A DNA stretch of 64,000 bases from JAHRVQ01 sp029941905 (GCA_029941905.1 JAPYTQ010000025.1:12133-76132), one strand, 5' to 3'. Numbered from the stretch's first letter, positions 35,317 through 45,184 are shown. A program made the numbers and translations. The notes: generated by a model from the letters alone, not told the origin.

Positions 35317-36279
35317 TCAATCGCGCCAAAGCCAGCGCAGGGTTTCGGCAAATATGGCACCACCATGCGACAGATTATGCCCGCCGGTGCCAAACTCAAA
35401 CTTGAAGTCATAGTCTGCCCAGGTCAGTGCACTGGCCATTGCCTGGTTGGCGAGTGCCCAATCACCGAAAGGTGTGTTGGCGTCGTTTTCACCACTCTGC
35501 AAAAAAGCCCGGATCGGCTTACGGTCAGTTTTTCTAATTATTGATGGAAAGTTATGGCCACCCCATATGTCCGTAAAGGAACCACAGTGGCTGATCACCC
35601 GCTGGCAATTTTCCGGTTGCTGCCAGGCAACATTGAATGCGGCGATCCCGCCGCTGCTGATGCCGCAGATCGTTCTTTGTTCAGGTCGTTGACTCACTTC
35701 TATATCCAGTTCATTTTCCACGAACGGCAGAACATCCTGAAACAGGAAATCAGCGTATACGGGTGTCAGGCTGTCATACTCAAAGCTTCGTTGTGCGGCT
35801 CTGGGATCATAGGATTCAACCGGTGTTTTGACCGGTCCTGATGGATCCCCCGGGTTGATAAAGATGGCAATAGTGGATTGAATCGCCTCCTGGTGATGCA
35901 AGGTATCGAGCACATGGGTGGCCCTGACGGGCCCACTTCGGCCCAGGTACCAGGCGCCGTCATTAAAAAATATCACCTGCGGTTTGCCAGGTTCTTGTTT
36001 GACAGCCCCTCGTTTGATCGATAAGCCGGGTTCAAAAACCGCCGGTGCATAAACCCATAGGTCTCGAGTCGTACCAGGATAGACACGACTTTGGTCCCAG
36101 TTTTCAAACTTAACCACACTTCCCCTGGGAACGGATTCATCGGGGAAGGCTTCCGGGCAGGGATGATAGGCCGCGTCCCATGCGGGATCATTGATCACCC
36201 CGTTTTTTTTGCCATTGACTTCAGCGCGAATTGTTTTATCGAGCTGCAGGGCTTGATGAGTTGTGATATCCATTGGCAT
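35317..36279 (-). CDS. Esterase, enterochelin-esterase-like
   Basis: A 320-residue alpha/beta hydrolase of the putative-esterase (Fes/D-like) family. The nucleophile elbow is GISSGG (Ser208), with an acid in the FLQSGENDANTPFGDW segment and the catalytic His in GGHNLSHGG. No signal peptide. It lies directly downstream of the ugp transporter genes on the minus strand, separated by 44 bp, and could release glycerol phosphates or other esters for uptake or use; this is inference from position. Confidence 0.82.
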   Translation of the reverse strand: MPMDITTHQALQLDKTIRAEVNGKKNGVINDPAWDAAYHPCPEAFPDESVPRGSVVKFENWDQSRVYPGTTRDLWVYAPAVFEPGLSIKRGAVKQEPGKPQVIFFNDGAWYLGRSGPVRATHVLDTLHHQEAIQSTIAIFINPGDPSGPVKTPVESYDPRAAQRSFEYDSLTPVYADFLFQDVLPFVENELDIEVSQRPEQRTICGISSGGIAAFNVAWQQPENCQRVISHCGSFTDIWGGHNFPSIIRKTDRKPIRAFLQSGENDANTPFGDWALANQAMASALTWADYDFKFEFGTGGHNLSHGGAIFAETLRWLWRD

Positions 36280-36323
36280 CGTATTGGCTCTACCTGTGCT
36301 TTAGTTTAGATCGCGAGGCGGGC

Positions 36324-37421
36324 TCATCCGGGCAAACGTTTCCCTGATTCCGAGTCAAACATATGCAGGGCTTGATCTGCAATTTTTAAATGTAGTGATT
36401 CGCCTTCATTAAAGTTGGCTGAACCTGGCAGTTTCACCACGATACTTGTGTTGGTCAGCGAATTCGGCGCAAGCAGACAATGAACCAGGGTCTCGGCGCC
36501 CAGGGTTTCGACGGCTTCAACAGTGCAAGAAAAGTCGGCATCTGATTCGCTGCTGAGTAGTAATTTTTCAGGTCGAATACCGACTGTGACCGTTTTACCT
36601 TCGTGGGTAGATGCTTCGACTCTAGTTCTCACCGACTGGCCGGAATCGAGAGTGACAGCAGGTCCGTTATCTGGCTTGTTAAGAAAGCGCCCGGTAAAAA
36701 AGTTCATTTCCGGAGAACCAATAAATCCGGCTACATACACCGTGGCGGGTTTCTCGTAGATGTTTTGTGGTGTATCAATCTGTTCAATACTCCCCTGGTT
36801 AAGTACAACCAGGCGGTCTGCGAGGGTCATGGCTTCAACCTGATCATGGGTGACATAGAGGCTGGTTACATTCAGTCGTCGTTGCAGCTCACGTATTTCC
36901 ATTCTCATCTGGGTTCGCAGCTTGGCATCCAGGTTGGACAATGGTTCGTCGAACAGGAATACGGCGGGCTCACGAACAATTGCGCGCCCCATGGCAACCC
37001 GTTGGCGTTGTCCGCCGGAAAGCGCTCGCGGATTTCGGTGCAGGAATTCTTCCAACTGCAACATCTTTGCCGCCACCGAAACCCGTCTGACAATATCTTG
37101 TTTTGGCAAGCCCCTGAGTTTTAGTCCATAGGCCATGTTGTTGAACACATTCATATGCGGGTAGAGTGCGTAGTTCTGAAAAACCATGGCAATGTCACGG
37201 TCTTTGGGTTCTACGTTATTAACAATTCGGCCGCCGATTGCAATTTCACCTTGCGTGATTGCTTCGAGCCCTGCCACCATGCGCAACAAACTGGATTTAC
37301 CACAACCCGAAGGGCCGACAATGACTACAAACTCTCCATCGGTAACATCGATATTGATATCGAACAGAACCTGGGTATCGCCGTAAGATTTAGCGACGTT
37401 GCTGATATTGACACTGGCCAT
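36324..37421 (-). CDS. ugpC: ABC transporter ATP-binding subunit, glycerol-3-phosphate type
   Basis: A 365-residue ATPase of the MalK/UgpC class: Walker A GPSGCGKSS (36-44), signature LSGGQRQRV (134-142), Walker B FLFDEP (155-160), then a C-terminal OB-type regulatory domain. It energises uptake through the two permeases encoded immediately upstream, with the gap to ugpE only 1 bp. The Ugp assignment follows from its substrate-binding partner, which closely resembles E. coli UgpB. Confidence 0.9.
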   Translation of the reverse strand: MASVNISNVAKSYGDTQVLFDINIDVTDGEFVVIVGPSGCGKSSLLRMVAGLEAITQGEIAIGGRIVNNVEPKDRDIAMVFQNYALYPHMNVFNNMAYGLKLRGLPKQDIVRRVSVAAKMLQLEEFLHRNPRALSGGQRQRVAMGRAIVREPAVFLFDEPLSNLDAKLRTQMRMEIRELQRRLNVTSLYVTHDQVEAMTLADRLVVLNQGSIEQIDTPQNIYEKPATVYVAGFIGSPEMNFFTGRFLNKPDNGPAVTLDSGQSVRTRVEASTHEGKTVTVGIRPEKLLLSSESDADFSCTVEAVETLGAETLVHCLLAPNSLTNTSIVVKLPGSANFNEGESLHLKIADQALHMFDSESGKRLPG

Positions 37422-37422
37422 A

Positions 37423-38271
37423 TTATTTCTCTGTCTCCGTTAATCCTCTAACGAATAGTTTCTGCATGCCGAGAACGACGAGTACCGGTGGCAACATGGA
37501 CATCAAGGCCGTCATCATAATGATATGCCAGGCCGGGTCACCTTCGGCTGTTTCGAGCAATCCCTTGATCCCCATCACGATGGTATACATTGATTTCTCG
37601 GTGGTAATCAGCAATGGCCACAAGTATTGATTCCAGCCAAAGATAAACAAAATCACAAACAGCGCAGCGATACTGGTTCGTGACATGGGCAGCAGGATGT
37701 CAACAAAGAACCGCATGGGGCCTGCGCCATCTATTCGAGCGGCCTCGAGCATTTCATCCGGTACTGTGAGAAATGTCTGGCGAAACATAAATGTCGCCGT
37801 TGCGCTGGCGATGAGCGGAATTGTCAATCCCCAGTACGAATCCAGCATGTTCAGGTTTGCAACCACCTCAAAAGTGGGAAGGATGCGGACTTCCACCGGT
37901 AACATCAGGGTCACAAATATCATCCAGAAAAAAAACATCCGGAATCGGAACTCAAAGTAAACGATGGCAAATGCGGAGAGTAGTGAGATTGATATTTTTC
38001 CCACCGCAATTATCAATGCCATGACGAGTGAATTCAGCATCATCATTCCGACGGGAATACCACCGATGGAGTCTTCACTTGAGGTAAAAGTTGCCTTCAG
38101 GTTAACGAAAAACTGATCACCGGGCAGCAGTGGAAAAGGAACCTGCGTCACACGTACGGCATCGTGGGTCGCCGCCACGAATGTGATCCATACCGGGAAT
38201 ACGACGATCAGTATCCCGATGATAAGCACTGCGTGCGAAACGAATGTTGTCAGAGGGCGATTTTCAATCAT
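37423..38271 (-). CDS. ugpE: ABC transporter permease, UgpE type
   Basis: A 282-residue inner-membrane permease with six predicted helices. The cytoplasmic EAA loop is visible as EAARIDGAGPMRFFVDILLPMS, which docks with the ATPase. The first helix spans residues 9-30 (VSHAVLIIGILIVVFPVWITFVA). It pairs with the permease encoded just upstream to form the transmembrane channel of the glycerol-3-phosphate importer. Confidence 0.9.
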   Translation of the reverse strand: MIENRPLTTFVSHAVLIIGILIVVFPVWITFVAATHDAVRVTQVPFPLLPGDQFFVNLKATFTSSEDSIGGIPVGMMMLNSLVMALIIAVGKISISLLSAFAIVYFEFRFRMFFFWMIFVTLMLPVEVRILPTFEVVANLNMLDSYWGLTIPLIASATATFMFRQTFLTVPDEMLEAARIDGAGPMRFFVDILLPMSRTSIAALFVILFIFGWNQYLWPLLITTEKSMYTIVMGIKGLLETAEGDPAWHIIMMTALMSMLPPVLVVLGMQKLFVRGLTETEK

Positions 38272-38302
38272 GACGATTGATCTTCCACGGTCAAGGAATC
38301 CA

Positions 38303-39184
38303 TTAATAATCCACTTTCCGTTCGATGTAACGAAATTGGATGACTGTAATGAAGATAACCATGATCATGAGTATCGTCGATTGCGCCGCAGACCCCCCCA
38401 GGTCAAGACCGATAAAGCCATCGTTGTAGGCCTTGTAGACCAGAATTTCAGTTGCCTTTGCCGGTCCACCGGCTGTGACCACGTGAATGATGCCGAAGGT
38501 TTCAAAAAATGCGTAAACGATGTTGACTACCAGCAGGAAAAAGGTTGTTGGGGTAATCAGTGGGAACACAATACCCCAGAATCGACGGACCGGCCCGGCC
38601 CCGTCAATCGCAGCAGCCTCGATTAGCGATTTGGGTATTGCCTGCATGGCAGCAAGAAAAAACAAAAAGTTGTAGCTGATCTGTTTCCAGGTGGCAGCCA
38701 TAATCACCAGGCTCATGGCTTCACCGCCATTGAGTTTGTGGTTCCAGTTCCAGCCAACTGTGTCAAGAAAGTAAGTCAGAATTCCAAGGGTCGGGTCAAA
38801 CATAAATACCCATAAGGCACCGGCGATGGCTGGCGCAACTGCATAGGGCCAGATTAACATCGTGCGATAAAACAGTGAGCCCTTGATAACCTGGTCGGCC
38901 ATTCCGGCAAGAACCAGTGCGGTCAGGATTGAGAGTGTTGCCACCATCGATGAGAAGAACAGGGTGCGGTAAAAGGTGTCGAAGTATAATTTATCTTCAA
39001 ACAATAGCTGATAGTTTTCAAGAAAGACAAACTCCGTGGATAGGCCAAAAGCGTCTTCAATAAGAAATGACTGGTATACGGACTGTCCGGCTGGCCACAT
39101 GAAGAAAACGCAAGTGATCAGAATCTGTGGTGCAACCAGTGCATAAGGTAACCAGGACGATTCGAAGTGTACTCGCTTTAGCAC
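38303..39184 (-). CDS. ugpA: ABC transporter permease, UgpA type
   Basis: A 293-residue inner-membrane permease. The EAA loop is EAAAIDGAGPVRRFWGIVFPLI, and six hydrophobic segments follow the usual pattern. It forms the heterodimeric channel with the adjacent UgpE-type permease. A gap of 156 bp separates it from the substrate-binding protein gene upstream. Confidence 0.9.
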   Translation of the reverse strand: MLKRVHFESSWLPYALVAPQILITCVFFMWPAGQSVYQSFLIEDAFGLSTEFVFLENYQLLFEDKLYFDTFYRTLFFSSMVATLSILTALVLAGMADQVIKGSLFYRTMLIWPYAVAPAIAGALWVFMFDPTLGILTYFLDTVGWNWNHKLNGGEAMSLVIMAATWKQISYNFLFFLAAMQAIPKSLIEAAAIDGAGPVRRFWGIVFPLITPTTFFLLVVNIVYAFFETFGIIHVVTAGGPAKATEILVYKAYNDGFIGLDLGGSAAQSTILMIMVIFITVIQFRYIERKVDY

Positions 39185-39340
39185 CGGGGTTTTAACACTT
39201 GACTAGCCCTGATCTGACAGCGAGCGATGTTGCATCGAACAACCCTGAATATTCAAGTTCGTGAGGTGATGGAAAAATGCTTCGATTTAACGTCAAATCA
39301 GTTCCTGTTCTGAAAGTCATGCGTGTCCGAATGAACCTGG

Positions 39341-40642
39341 TTAATTTGCACGTTCGAATTTTCGCAGTAACTTGTTACCTCTAGTCACGGCGTCATCAAG
39401 GCCTTGAGATGCCGTTTTTGTGCCTGCCCAGATGGCTTCCAGTTCTTCGTTAACTATTGCCCGGACCTGAACATAATTGCCGAATCTCAAGCCCCGGGAA
39501 TTCTTCGTCGGCGTGTTTAGGCTGAGTTGTTTGACGGCGGTATCTGTGCCTGGGTTTCTGTCATAAAAACCCTGGGCGCGTGAAAGTTCAGCGGCTTCCA
39601 GGGTGATGGGTACATAACCGGTTTGCTGATGCCACCAGGCTTGCACTTGTGGTGTAGAAAGATAACTCAGAAACTTCGCAACGCCTTTGTAGCTCTGTCT
39701 GCTATGTCCTCTCAGAACCCAGAGGGTGGCTCCGCCGATAATAGAATTTTGAGCGGATGATGCCACCTCGGTATCAAGGGGTAGCATGGTTTGACCATAT
39801 TTAAATTTCGCCTGGCTTTTTAGTGCTGCGGTGTTTGCCGAAGAGCTCATCCACATGCCGCAAGTACCGCTGGTAAACAGGGGCAGGCTGCTGTCTTCTC
39901 GCCCGCCGTAAACAAAGGTGCCATCTGGTTGGGAGTCTGCGATGGATTGGATTCTATTTTTTATACTCGATGAATTGAACGTCAGTTCTGCATCGAAACC
40001 AGTATATCCGTTTTCCCTGGTACCCAGTGGTTGATTGTGCCAGGCGGAATAGTTTTCAATCATTACCCAGGATTGCCAGCCGAAAGAAAAGCCGCATTTC
40101 ATTCCAGATGCCAGTAGTTTCTTTGCGGCTTTGTTTACATCCTCCCAGGTGACAGGAGGGCTTTGAATCCCGGCTTTTTTAAAGGCGGTTTTGTTGTACC
40201 ACATGACCGGGGTTGAAGAGTTAAAAGGCATGGACAACAGGTCGCCCTCTGGTGTCTGGTAATAGGATATAACACCCCGTAGATAGATTGAACTATCAAA
40301 TGGCTCACCGGAATCCTGCATCACATTTTCGACGGGGTAGACTGCCCCTCTGGCGGCCATCATGGTTGCTGTCCCCACTTCGAAAACCTGCACAATATGC
40401 GGCTGCTTTTTTGCCCGAAATGCAGCGACTGCGGCGGTCATGGTATCGGTATAGTTGCCCTTGTAGCTGGGTATGATTTTGTACTCGTTTTGAGTCGAAT
40501 TAAAATCCCTGGCGATCTTATCGACCCGTTCTCCATTTTCCGATCCCATGGCGTGCCACCAGGATATTTCAGTCACTGCCAGGCAAACTGGCGCTGACGT
40601 CGCCAGACCCAGGATGCAAAGCATGAATACAATATTTTTCAT
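39341..40642 (-). CDS. ugpB: Glycerol-3-phosphate ABC transporter substrate-binding protein
   Basis: A 433-residue periplasmic binding protein that strongly resembles E. coli UgpB along its length: ISWWHAMGSENGERVDKIARDFN, YKGNYTDTMTAAVAAFRAKK, VFEVGTATMMAARGAV, PFNSSTPVMWYNK and SGMKCGFSFGWQSW all have direct counterparts. The signal peptide is MLCILGLATSAPVCLA. The ATG at 40642 is chosen because it opens at the signal peptide; a longer frame from 40846 is not credible. It captures sn-glycerol-3-phosphate or glycerophosphodiesters. Confidence 0.93.
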   Translation of the reverse strand: MKNIVFMLCILGLATSAPVCLAVTEISWWHAMGSENGERVDKIARDFNSTQNEYKIIPSYKGNYTDTMTAAVAAFRAKKQPHIVQVFEVGTATMMAARGAVYPVENVMQDSGEPFDSSIYLRGVISYYQTPEGDLLSMPFNSSTPVMWYNKTAFKKAGIQSPPVTWEDVNKAAKKLLASGMKCGFSFGWQSWVMIENYSAWHNQPLGTRENGYTGFDAELTFNSSSIKNRIQSIADSQPDGTFVYGGREDSSLPLFTSGTCGMWMSSSANTAALKSQAKFKYGQTMLPLDTEVASSAQNSIIGGATLWVLRGHSRQSYKGVAKFLSYLSTPQVQAWWHQQTGYVPITLEAAELSRAQGFYDRNPGTDTAVKQLSLNTPTKNSRGLRFGNYVQVRAIVNEELEAIWAGTKTASQGLDDAVTRGNKLLRKFERAN

Positions 40643-40691
40643 GGTTTCTCGCTTGTAGCTGAAGGCATCGTACAAGTTCTCCTTATTTCGA

Positions 40692-41345
40692 TCATTCGCC
40701 CGTGTAATACTCAAACAACCAATTAAGATCTTCCGGTTCTTCGGCGATAAGATCTGCGCCTGCTCCGACCAGTTCATCTTGTGAACCGTATCCCCACAGC
40801 ACACCAACAGTCTGGATATTGTTGGCCTTGCCGCCCTTAATATCATGGGATCGGTCCCCTATCATCGCGGCGTGACGATGGGGTATTTTTTCTGCTGCCA
40901 GCAAATATTGAATCAACTCGGTTTTATCCTGCCGGGTTCCATCCAGCTCGCTGCCATAAACACCACTGAACAGATGGTCCAGTTCAAAGTGCTGCAGGAT
41001 TCGCTCTGCAAAAACCTGAAGCTTTGATGTTGCGAGATAGAGTGATACGCCCATTTCCCTGAAGCTATGCAGGGCGTCCTGAATCCCCGGGTAAACGGAA
41101 TTTTCGAAAATACCCACGTCAGCGAATCTCTCCCTGTAGAAGGTGACAGCCTGATTGATGTTCTCGTCTGTCGGGCTCGGTAGTAGTGTTCCGAAGGTTT
41201 CTTTCAAGGGCGGTCCTATTAACCTGACCAACTCATCTTCTGCGGGAACAGGCAAATCCAGTTTCTGCAGCGCATATTCGATGCATTTTGTGATTCCAGG
41301 TTTGGAATCGGTAATTGTACCGTCAAGGTCAAATAGTAATTTCAT
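40692..41345 (-). CDS. HAD-family hydrolase (phosphoglycolate phosphatase-like)
   Basis: A 217-residue HAD phosphatase: motif I FDLDGT (Asp5, Asp7), motif II Thr/Ser in LATSK, motif III Lys and GDRSHDIKGGKANN as motif IV, with an alpha-helical cap. Such enzymes remove phosphate from small metabolites. It lies just upstream of the ugp genes on the same strand (49 bp), so dephosphorylation of an imported phosphoester is possible. Confidence 0.87.
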   Translation of the reverse strand: MKLLFDLDGTITDSKPGITKCIEYALQKLDLPVPAEDELVRLIGPPLKETFGTLLPSPTDENINQAVTFYRERFADVGIFENSVYPGIQDALHSFREMGVSLYLATSKLQVFAERILQHFELDHLFSGVYGSELDGTRQDKTELIQYLLAAEKIPHRHAAMIGDRSHDIKGGKANNIQTVGVLWGYGSQDELVGAGADLIAEEPEDLNWLFEYYTGE

Positions 41346-41585
41346 TGATAGCCATCAGAGAATTTTCAATGAGAGTGTACTGAATTGTGATACGTATTTT
41401 CAATTTATCCGGCGGTTTTTGCAGCGAATGAATCAGTCACCTTTACGCTGGCGCCGGTGTTTTTTGTCAACTTGCACTCCAGGGGTCGACTGGTGCAGCG
41501 AAACCTATGCTATTGTTCGGTTACCGAATTTGCATGAGCAATGCGAATTCTGGATATCGTTGAGCACCAAAAAGAGGAATGAGAT

Positions 41586-42002
41586 ATGGCGTACGATAAA
41601 CCCATACCCACCCAGGGCACACATACCAAGCCCTTCTGGGAAGGAGCCAAACAAGGCAAGCTGATGCTGCCACGCTGTCAGGACTGTAATCGAGTCCATT
41701 GGTACCCACGTTTTATTTGCCCGTCCTGCCATTCAATGAACCTTGAATGGATCGAAGCCAGCGGTGAAGGCACGGTGCATACCTATGCCGTTCAACATTT
41801 GGCATTTGGCCCCTGGGCAGCTGAAGCCCCGTATGTCACCGCCTATATCGACCTGAATGAAGGTGATCGCATGCTAACAGTCCTTAAAGGGGTGGACCCG
41901 GGTAAGCCGGAAGAAATCAAGATTGGTACCAGGGTTAAAGTGGAATTTGAAAAAGCCAGTGACGATATACATATACCGTTCTGGCGCGTGGTGGAGGAGT
42001 AG
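41586..42002 (+). CDS. DUF35 OB-fold/zinc-ribbon acyl-CoA-associated protein
   Basis: A 138-residue protein: an N-terminal zinc ribbon with four Cys (CQDC...CPSC, residues 32-50) and a C-terminal OB-fold (about 55-138). DUF35 proteins pair with thiolase-like partners, for example in steroid side-chain retro-aldol complexes. The adjacent thiolase gene starts 3 bp after the stop, a classic pairing. AAGAGG lies ahead of the ATG. Confidence 0.88.
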   Translation: MAYDKPIPTQGTHTKPFWEGAKQGKLMLPRCQDCNRVHWYPRFICPSCHSMNLEWIEASGEGTVHTYAVQHLAFGPWAAEAPYVTAYIDLNEGDRMLTVLKGVDPGKPEEIKIGTRVKVEFEKASDDIHIPFWRVVEE

Positions 42003-42005
42003 AAG

Positions 42006-43217
42006 ATGCCCGGTAAATTATCAGGAGCAGCAGCCATAGTCGGTGCTGCTGAAGCGAACCAGATTGGATTTCTTGAAGAACCGGTAACCGCGCTGCAGTT
42101 GCATATTGAGGCGATCAAGAACCTGAGTGTGCAAACAGGGGTGCCCATTAAGAACATTGAAGGTGTTTTCTCAACTGGCTGGTCGTCAGAGCTGTGCGAA
42201 CACCTGGGCATTCAGCCGAAGTATATTGACACAACCGCGGTCGGCGGCTGCTCCTTTGAAATGCATGTGCATCATGCAATGGCGGCGATTCATGCAGGTA
42301 TTATTGACATAGCGCTGGTGAGCCATGGGGAAAATGGCTTTTCATCCCGCAAGATTGGCGGACGTGGTGCTGGCAACTATGGCCGTGGTGGCGGCGTTTC
42401 ATCCCCCGGTATGGAAATGACCATGGCGTATGGCGTTAATGGTGCGCCGTCGGGGTATGCCCACGCCATGGTGCGACATATGCACCGGTTCGGAACCACG
42501 ACAGAAGATTTTGCTCACATCGCCAAGGTAACCCGTGACTGGGCAACCCTGAACCCACGGGCAGCGATGTATTCAAAGGAAAAGCATCCCTTCGGTGGCC
42601 CCATTACCGTCCAGCAGGTTGAAGAGTCGAGGCTGATTGCGTGGCCGCTAACGATACTACACTGTTGTATGGTGGCGGATCATGGTGGAGCGGTGTTGGT
42701 AACCAGCCCCAAAGTGGCTGCGGGTCTTAAAACCAAACCAGTTTGGATTGCCGGTGCCGGTGAGAGCATGGGCCATTCCAATATGATGGAGATGGATGAT
42801 TTCACAGCAACATCAGCGCATATCTCCGCAGAGGCTGCCTACACCATGGCAGGTCTTGGCCCCAGCGATATGGAAATGGCGCAGATCTATGACTCGTTCA
42901 CGATTACTGCTGCGATCACAGCAGAAATGCTGGGTCTTGCTCCACGGGGTGAAGGCCACACACTTTGGAAAGATGGCCACGCAGCCCCTGGGGGTAAGTT
43001 TCCAATCAATACCAATGGTGGTGGTTTGTCATTCAACCATAGCGGCATGTACGGCATGCCACTGTTAATTGAAGCATACCGGCAGTTATCCGGCACTGCT
43101 GAAGATGGCGTCAATGGTGACCTGGGTAAACAAACCAGTGCCAGGACCTGTGTGGTCAATGGCACTGGCGGGAGTCTTTCCACCACCGGGACCCTGGTCC
43201 TGGTAGCTGACGACTAG
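42006..43217 (+). CDS. Thiolase-superfamily protein, DUF35 partner
   Basis: A 403-residue SCP2-type thiolase-fold protein. Cys82 in AVGGCSFEMHV occupies the nucleophile position; the C-terminal conserved His is in SFNHSGMYGM, where canonical thiolases have a GH-P-G motif, and CVVNGTGG near the end carries the second Cys. The combination with DUF35 points to acyl-CoA or steroid-type chain shortening or a retro-aldolase reaction. The altered motif makes a classical thiolysis less certain. Confidence 0.87.
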   Translation: MPGKLSGAAAIVGAAEANQIGFLEEPVTALQLHIEAIKNLSVQTGVPIKNIEGVFSTGWSSELCEHLGIQPKYIDTTAVGGCSFEMHVHHAMAAIHAGIIDIALVSHGENGFSSRKIGGRGAGNYGRGGGVSSPGMEMTMAYGVNGAPSGYAHAMVRHMHRFGTTTEDFAHIAKVTRDWATLNPRAAMYSKEKHPFGGPITVQQVEESRLIAWPLTILHCCMVADHGGAVLVTSPKVAAGLKTKPVWIAGAGESMGHSNMMEMDDFTATSAHISAEAAYTMAGLGPSDMEMAQIYDSFTITAAITAEMLGLAPRGEGHTLWKDGHAAPGGKFPINTNGGGLSFNHSGMYGMPLLIEAYRQLSGTAEDGVNGDLGKQTSARTCVVNGTGGSLSTTGTLVLVADD

Positions 43218-43254
43218 TCCCAGCAGCCTGCTGGATTCGGGGGTTGGGCAAGGG

Positions 43255-44217
43255 CTACTTAAGACTGCCAAGAAATTCCAACAGCAACTCGTTGGTTCTT
43301 TGGGCTCTCTCCTGCTGAATCCAGTGCCCCGCCCCGGCGAGTATTTCGTTCTTGAACAGCCTTGGCAGGGTTTGTGCAAATTTCTCGATTGATGCAGCAC
43401 CCCACTGGGTCGGGCCGTCTTTTTCGCCGCCGATAAACAGGGACGGGATTGTAATCGGCTGTCCGGCATAGCAGGCCAGGTCTTCCCAGTCACGATCGAC
43501 ATTGCGGTAGCGATTTAAAGGCCCAAAAAATCCGGAGTATTCGAATTCGCGGGTATAGACATTCAGGTCTTCCTGGCTCATCCAGTCCGGCATTTTATCG
43601 GGATATACCAGTCGTTCCTTCAGGGTATGGCCCTTTGTGACCATGCTGATGTTTGGGCCATCGACAATATCACCACTGGCGCACCAGTAAAAACCCAAAA
43701 TCCATTTTTGAATGTCTTCCTCGATTTCCCTCTCGGCTTTCCCCACTTGCTGAAAGTGATTGATATAGAAATCGTCTTCACCAGCCATCAGGGCAAACAT
43801 TTCGGTAGGGCGAACAGCGCCACCACCTGCTGAGTAGGGTACAGATAACCCCGCCACGCCGGTAAACAGGTCTGGTCGCAGCAAGGCAGAATTCCACGCG
43901 ATTGGCGCGCCCCAATCGTGACCGACAACCGTCACTTTGCCATTGTCAATTGCCTGCACCACACCGACCACATCCGCTACTTTCTGCAGCATGCGGTAGT
44001 CTTCTACCCGGGTTGGTTTTGATGAGCGGCCATAACCGCGCACATCCATGGCCACCGCGTGATAACCCTGTTCAGCCAGTACGGGGAGTTGTTCCCTCCA
44101 GGAGTACCATGACTCGGGAAATCCGTGAATCATTAACACGGTAGGACCTTCCCCGGTTTCGGCGAGGTGAATTCGGATATTGTTAGCAGATACCGTACGG
44201 TGTGTGATCCCGGTCAT
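43255..44217 (-). CDS. Alpha/beta hydrolase, epoxide-hydrolase-like
   Basis: A 320-residue hydrolase. The HGFPESWYSWREQLP oxyanion segment and the nucleophile Asp101 in VVGHDWGAPIAW identify the epoxide-hydrolase/haloalkane-dehalogenase-like branch, with the catalytic His in GAGHWIQQE near residue 295. Its stop converges on the thiolase gene. It may open an epoxide made by an oxygenase; the substrate is unknown. Confidence 0.87.
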   Translation of the reverse strand: MTGITHRTVSANNIRIHLAETGEGPTVLMIHGFPESWYSWREQLPVLAEQGYHAVAMDVRGYGRSSKPTRVEDYRMLQKVADVVGVVQAIDNGKVTVVGHDWGAPIAWNSALLRPDLFTGVAGLSVPYSAGGGAVRPTEMFALMAGEDDFYINHFQQVGKAEREIEEDIQKWILGFYWCASGDIVDGPNISMVTKGHTLKERLVYPDKMPDWMSQEDLNVYTREFEYSGFFGPLNRYRNVDRDWEDLACYAGQPITIPSLFIGGEKDGPTQWGAASIEKFAQTLPRLFKNEILAGAGHWIQQERAQRTNELLLEFLGSLK

Positions 44218-44407
44218 GATATTTCTCTGATTTTTTTGAGAGTGTGGCGTTTTTGCGACTGTGCTGTTCAGGTTGGGAACTTTAACCCCTGAGCACCCCG
44301 GTTGACAAAAAAGTGTCTACCACGGCTTTAGCGAGTGGTAATGATTGGTTTTCTTAACCGTTAGTCTTATTCTGACCCGGTACCCATGCGTAAATAAGGA
44401 GAAAGTA

Positions 44408-45184
44408 ATGCCTGTCCAACTTCGCCAAATCTGCCTGGTCGCCCGGGAACTGGAACCTGTGATACAGGATTTGACTGCTATTCTTGGTATCAATCGATGC
44501 TTCGTCGACCCTGGCGTGGGTAAGTTTGGTCTTGAAAATACCCTCATGCCCATCGGCCGTAACTTCCTCGAGGTTGTCGCACCCGTGGAGGAAGGCACCG
44601 CCGGTGGTCGTTATCTGGATCGCCGTAACGGTGACGGTGGCTATATGGTGATCACTCAGGCTGATAGCGCCGAAACCCAAAAAATCGTCAGGCAAAATGC
44701 GTTGGACAATGATGTTCGTGTCGCCTTTGAATCCCAGCGTGAGGATTGGAATCTTTGCCAGTTGCATCCCGGGGATATGAAAGCTGCTTTTCTTGAAATT
44801 GAGTCGGATGCTCACAACGATTTTAACGGTCATTGGCATCCCGTGGGTGGTACTGGTTGGGAAGATAAGGTGAAGCAGGATGTCACCGTGGACTATCGAG
44901 GCGTTGAATTGCAGAGCAATGACCCGGTCGGGCTCGCTGAATTATGGGGCAGAGTCGCGGGATTGCCAGTGGAGCGAGACGGCGCAGAACTGAGAATGGC
45001 CCTTAACAATGTCGTCATCCGCTTTGTTCAGGAAGAAGATGGCCGCGGTGCGGGTTTGGGTGGCCTGGACATTGCTGTTGCCAATCGGGATCACATACTC
45101 AGTGAAGCAAAAGCAAGAGGTTGCTATGTCTCGGATGATCGAGTCGATATTTGTGGTACGCGGTGGTATTTACAGGATAGTTAG
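44408..45184 (+). CDS. VOC-family protein, two-domain
   Basis: A 258-residue protein with a VOC-type N-terminal half (LRQICLVARELEPVIQDLTAILG) and a second half (VDYRGVELQSNDPVGLAELWGRVAG). Start set at the ATG at 44408 because AAGGAG lies just upstream; a longer frame from 44345 is rejected. Resembles glyoxalase-like domain proteins of unknown substrate. It precedes the pfa operon by about 400 bp in the same direction, but shows no obvious functional link. Confidence 0.82.
   Translation: MPVQLRQICLVARELEPVIQDLTAILGINRCFVDPGVGKFGLENTLMPIGRNFLEVVAPVEEGTAGGRYLDRRNGDGGYMVITQADSAETQKIVRQNALDNDVRVAFESQREDWNLCQLHPGDMKAAFLEIESDAHNDFNGHWHPVGGTGWEDKVKQDVTVDYRGVELQSNDPVGLAELWGRVAGLPVERDGAELRMALNNVVIRFVQEEDGRGAGLGGLDIAVANRDHILSEAKARGCYVSDDRVDICGTRWYLQDS

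Noticed and set aside
35084..35544. A complete small gene after the SDR
   Set aside because: The PAS-like signal is split over two frames and lacks a usable start and domain.
40643..40846. N-terminal extension of UgpB
   Set aside because: The signal peptide begins at the ATG at 40642; the extra residues have no place before it.
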